Assembly: GCF_002802865.1 (NCBI RefSeq)
Contig: NZ_PGLQ01000003.1
Coordinates: forward strand, 186,001 to 250,000
DNA from: Bifidobacterium scaligerum
GTDB lineage: Bacteria; Actinomycetota; Actinomycetes; Actinomycetales; Bifidobacteriaceae
DNA: 64,000 nucleotides
Reading direction: 5' to 3'
Shown: in pieces, positions 61,410 to 64,000 of the stretch
How positions within the stretch are numbered: position 1 is the first letter of the stretch
Layout: the number at the start of each line of letters is the position of its first letter
The notes under the pieces: generated by a model
Seen by the model: only the letters and a program-made list of their open reading frames with translations
What the model was told of the DNA's origin: nothing
Database searches by the model: none
Made by a program: the position numbers and the translations under genes

Positions 61410-62090
61410 ATGGCGGACGGCTCAATCTTCGCGGATGAATCCGGCGAACAAGGCTTCCAGTCCGAGTATTACGCGCTGACGCTGGTATTTCACGACCAGT
61501 TCAATCCGGTCATCCCCGTTTTCGAGGATTACGAGCAGTTGCTCCGCAACGCCGGATTGCCGGACATCCCCATGCACGCCTCCCCTTTACTGAATGGACA
61601 CGATGACTACCAGCGCCTTGCCATCAGCCAGCGCAAGCGACTCCTCGCCTACTTCATGTCCATGCTCCACAAGCTACCGGTGCAATACGTGACGCTTATT
61701 TACCGGAAAGCCGAATACACAACCTTGGAACAACTCGGGATGCGTATCAAACGAGACATCGTCAATACCGTGTTCGACCATCTCGATCTGTTTCAACGCT
61801 TCGATGCCGTCAAGGTTTACTACGACGGAGGCCAGAGTCTAATCACCCAGGCTATCCGCGGCGCGGTTGAATACGCGCTCTCGAAGCAGGCCATCGTATA
61901 CAGGAAAGGTTCTCCGACCGATTATCGGCTGGCGCAGGTAGCCGATCTCATCTGCACCATCGAACTGACCGCCCGCAAATACGAGAACCACGAGCAGACC
62001 GCCACCGACGAACGCTTCTTCGGACCGGTAGGTGCCTTCAAAAAGAACTACCTGAAAAAAGTGCGCAAGCATCTCCTCCCATCTCAGTAG
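61410..62090 (+). CDS. DUF3800 domain protein
   Basis: 226 residues. The start FADESGEQGFQSEYYALTLV holds the D-E-S-G signature of DUF3800, and the later DAVKVYYDGG and DYRLAQVADLICTIELTARK fit the RNase H-like fold proposed for the family. DUF3800 proteins are found near mobile and defence genes, but their role is unknown. GGAGAGG lies 5 bases before ATG 61410. It stands alone on its strand. Confidence 0.85.
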   Translation: MADGSIFADESGEQGFQSEYYALTLVFHDQFNPVIPVFEDYEQLLRNAGLPDIPMHASPLLNGHDDYQRLAISQRKRLLAYFMSMLHKLPVQYVTLIYRKAEYTTLEQLGMRIKRDIVNTVFDHLDLFQRFDAVKVYYDGGQSLITQAIRGAVEYALSKQAIVYRKGSPTDYRLAQVADLICTIELTARKYENHEQTATDERFFGPVGAFKKNYLKKVRKHLLPSQ

Positions 62091-62255
62091 CCCAAGCGAC
62101 TCTCATAGCGCACTGGCAGGTACCAGAGTGGACCGGCAATTTCGAGGGGAGCCTTCGAGTGACGCCTAAGAGGAGCTGATGCGTCAGCCTCCTTCTGTTC
62201 TTCCACACCATTGATTACGGTTACGAGCAAAGCCAACCCCGCTGGGGAAATGGAA

Positions 62256-62302
62256 GTAAGAGCCGGACGCCCCGAGTATCTTGGGGGACGGCTCTCGCGC
62301 TT
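62256..62302. terminator. Hairpin between the DUF3800 and TetR-type genes
   Basis: GAGCCGGACGCCCC and GGGGGACGGCTC can pair around a 9-base loop, between converging genes. The rest of 62091-62319 holds no gene. Confidence 0.55.
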
Positions 62303-62319
62303 CCGTACCTGTTAGACCA

Positions 62320-62985
62320 TCAGACGCGCAGCATCAACCGCGACATCTGCTTGATGAACGATTCCCGATCGATGCCGTGTCCGTCTTCCAGCCACCACAT
62401 CACGCTTTGGGCCAGCGCGCCGGCGACGAACTGCTCCCGCAACTCGGGAGAGACACCGCCTCCGGAAGTACCGTCGCCGGCACCTTCACGCGTATCTTCA
62501 CCGCCCAATTGGGCGAGAATATCTCCCAATGACCCGGAATCGGCCTGCCCCGGCAACTGCGCTGCGTATCCGTCGGCACTAGTGGCGAAACCCAGCAGGT
62601 ACGGAACCATGCCACTACGCTTCATGCCCAGCAGCATGACCCGATGCCGCTCAAGCTGTGCAACGCTGCAACGGACATACATCTCGGTCAGCATCGCACG
62701 GTCGGGCATCACGCCATCTGCACGCAGTTTCTTCCACTCACCACGAAAGGACGCCATCGCCAGATACTGTATCCAGCGCATCATCGCCGCGACGAAATCA
62801 TTCTTATCCGAGAAATGAGAGTAAAACGTGGCCCGGCGCACCATAGCTTCGTCGCACAACGCGCTTATGGTGATGTCATCCAGACGTTGGGTACCCATCA
62901 GCCGCTCAAAAGCTCCGAATAGCGACTCGTAGGTGCGTATGACCCGCAAATCCCGATTGCCGCGACTGCCCTGACGATCTGCCAT
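62320..62985 (-). CDS. TetR/AcrR-type regulator
   Basis: 221 residues. Residues about 15-65 are a TetR-type helix-turn-helix (ITISALCDEAMVRRATFYSH, then FSDKNDFVAAMMRWIQYL). The C-terminal part is helical with a Gly/Ser/Asp-rich insertion (about 160-180). It is divergent from the membrane cyclase-like gene at 63141 and most likely controls it and the oxidoreductase gene. The ribosome binding site is weak. Confidence 0.85.
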   Translation of the reverse strand: MADRQGSRGNRDLRVIRTYESLFGAFERLMGTQRLDDITISALCDEAMVRRATFYSHFSDKNDFVAAMMRWIQYLAMASFRGEWKKLRADGVMPDRAMLTEMYVRCSVAQLERHRVMLLGMKRSGMVPYLLGFATSADGYAAQLPGQADSGSLGDILAQLGGEDTREGAGDGTSGGGVSPELREQFVAGALAQSVMWWLEDGHGIDRESFIKQMSRLMLRV

Positions 62986-63140
62986 ATGTAAAGATTCCCC
63001 GTGTTGGCGGACATCTCGTCTTCACATGTCAATTATCTGTCGGATTGTCCCGAAACGTACGCTCCGCATCATTCGCTCGCCGCTAGCATATATGTCGAAA
63101 AACCTACGCAGGAAACGCTACGAACGGAGGTGAACGCATC

Positions 63141-63812
63141 ATGGGCATCGTGATGATCAAGCCGGTGCTGATGGCCGTGTCAGGCGTCTGCTGGTCGGTG
63201 ACCTACATCAGCTTGATTCGCAACGGTTTCAAAGAGCGTACCTGCGGCATGCCTCTGTTCGCACTGGGGCTCAACATCTGCTGGGAGGCGCTGTATACCT
63301 TCGACGGCTTCGTCTCCAACCCATCGGACATACAGACATGGGTCAACGCGATATGGGCGTGCCTCGATATCGCCATCGTCGTCACATGGGTGCGATACGG
63401 GCGCGCGCTGCTGCCGACGCCGGCGCGACGTCATTTCGCCGCGTTCACCACGCTTGCGCTCATCACCTGCGCGATGGCACAACTCGCGTTCTATCTGCGA
63501 TTCGACAACACCGTGGAGGCATCGCAGTACTCGGCATTCGCGCAGAACGCCGTGATGTCCGTGCTGTTCCTCACCCATCTGTGGAACCGTGGGAACGGAC
63601 GCGGACAAACCATGTCGATGGCCATCGCCAAATGCCTGGGCACGCTCGCCCCCACGATACTAGGCGGACTGATCGAAAGCCTCAACGTCTATATCCTTCT
63701 CATGGGAGCAATCTGCCTGATCTTTGATCTGCTGTACATCGGCCAGCCGCATGCGCTACGACGTCAAACGACCGATGGTCTCTCCCGGCTCGCTCAGAAA
63801 GGAACACGATGA
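63141..63812 (+). CDS. Seven-helix protein resembling integral-membrane terpene cyclases
   Basis: 223 residues, seven hydrophobic segments, no signal peptide. Two acidic residues are placed as in the Pyr4/PaxB-type membrane terpene cyclases: Glu49 in NICWEALYTFDG and Asp196 in LIFDLLYIG, near the ends of the second and last helices. Length also fits that family. The substrate is unknown, and a non-enzymatic relative cannot be excluded. GGAGGTG lies 9 bases before ATG 63141. The stop overlaps the flavodoxin-like oxidoreductase start (ATGA), so the two proteins probably act together. Confidence 0.7.
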   Translation: MGIVMIKPVLMAVSGVCWSVTYISLIRNGFKERTCGMPLFALGLNICWEALYTFDGFVSNPSDIQTWVNAIWACLDIAIVVTWVRYGRALLPTPARRHFAAFTTLALITCAMAQLAFYLRFDNTVEASQYSAFAQNAVMSVLFLTHLWNRGNGRGQTMSMAIAKCLGTLAPTILGGLIESLNVYILLMGAICLIFDLLYIGQPHALRRQTTDGLSRLAQKGTR

Positions 63813-64000
63813 CCAATATCCTGTACATCAACGGGCACCCGGATCCCAACAGCTTCCACGCCGCAATCCGCGACGCCTATGCGAGTGGCGTCGACACCGG
63901 TCGGAACACCCTGCACATCCTGAATCTTGGCGAAGAGACCTTCGATCCCGTATTGCGATACGGCTACCGCAAGCGCATGGAGGAGGACCCGTTCATCACC
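63809..64000 (+). CDS. NAD(P)H-dependent flavin oxidoreductase, truncated by window edge
   Basis: The first 64 codons are visible. ILYINGHPDPNSFHAAI is the flavin-phosphate binding loop of the KefF/MdaB/quinone-reductase flavodoxin-like family. The following strand-helix pattern (NTLHILNLGEETFDPVL) fits. The gene overlaps the cyclase-like gene and would reduce quinones or similar compounds with NAD(P)H. The rest lies outside the window. Confidence 0.85.
   Translation, partial: MTNILYINGHPDPNSFHAAIRDAYASGVDTGRNTLHILNLGEETFDPVLRYGYRKRMEEDPFIT

Overview
The window is actinobacterial and almost certainly from Bifidobacterium, most likely the B. longum group. Evidence: high-GC coding sequence, AAGGAG-type ribosome binding sites, many 4-base ATGA gene overlaps, a zwf-opcA-pgl-gnd pentose phosphate cluster, paired YhgE/Pip membrane proteins, and a ferrous-iron cluster resembling the bifidobacterial bfe/sif loci. 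The species is an inference.

Layout. 1-3392: end of a small membrane protein, a DMT-type exporter and a NarL-type two-component system (all minus). 3484-5574: two related tyrosine recombinases in tandem, with palindromes between them. 5844-13946: an 8.1 kb integrated element bounded by a 35-bp direct repeat that looks like the 3' end of a tRNA gene. It encodes an integrase, an AlpA-type regulator, a RepA-like ATPase with iteron-like repeats, small accessory proteins, a scaffold-like protein and one HK97-type capsid protein. It has no terminase, portal or tail gene, so it looks like a minimal capsid-encoding phage satellite. 14183-21115: core metabolism (zwf, opcA, pgl, gnd, an aminotransferase). 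21387-31097: cell-surface locus with a CmpB-like membrane protein, a secreted repeat protein, a glycine-rich membrane protein, two YhgE/Pip proteins and a TetR regulator. 31212-39281: one long minus-strand iron-uptake operon (FTR1 permease, P19-like protein, DUF2318 iron-sulphur membrane protein, two FtsX-type permeases, an ABC ATPase, an FMN-binding lipoprotein). 39508-41622: a large membrane glycosyltransferase-like protein.

41975-60132: an 18.2 kb genomic island in tRNA-Ser(GGA), bounded by a 19-bp core repeat and paired TGCCGACA motifs just inside both ends. It carries an integrase, a replication-relaxation-like protein, a UvrD-like helicase with a large uncharacterised C-terminal half, and a minus-strand four-gene operon: an unknown 394-aa protein, a SNF2-type helicase with a C-terminal DUF3883 domain, a DUF1156 adenine methyltransferase, and a HEPN-DUF499 ATPase. 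This helicase/methyltransferase/ATPase operon with a HEPN RNase motif is the best candidate for an under-described anti-phage system. A 31-bp perfect hairpin separates it from the converging UvrD-like gene.

60133-64000: a broken integrase-like gene, a DUF3800 protein, a TetR-type regulator, a seven-helix protein resembling integral-membrane terpene cyclases, and the start of a flavodoxin-like oxidoreductase cut by the window edge. No CRISPR array and no rRNA gene were seen.
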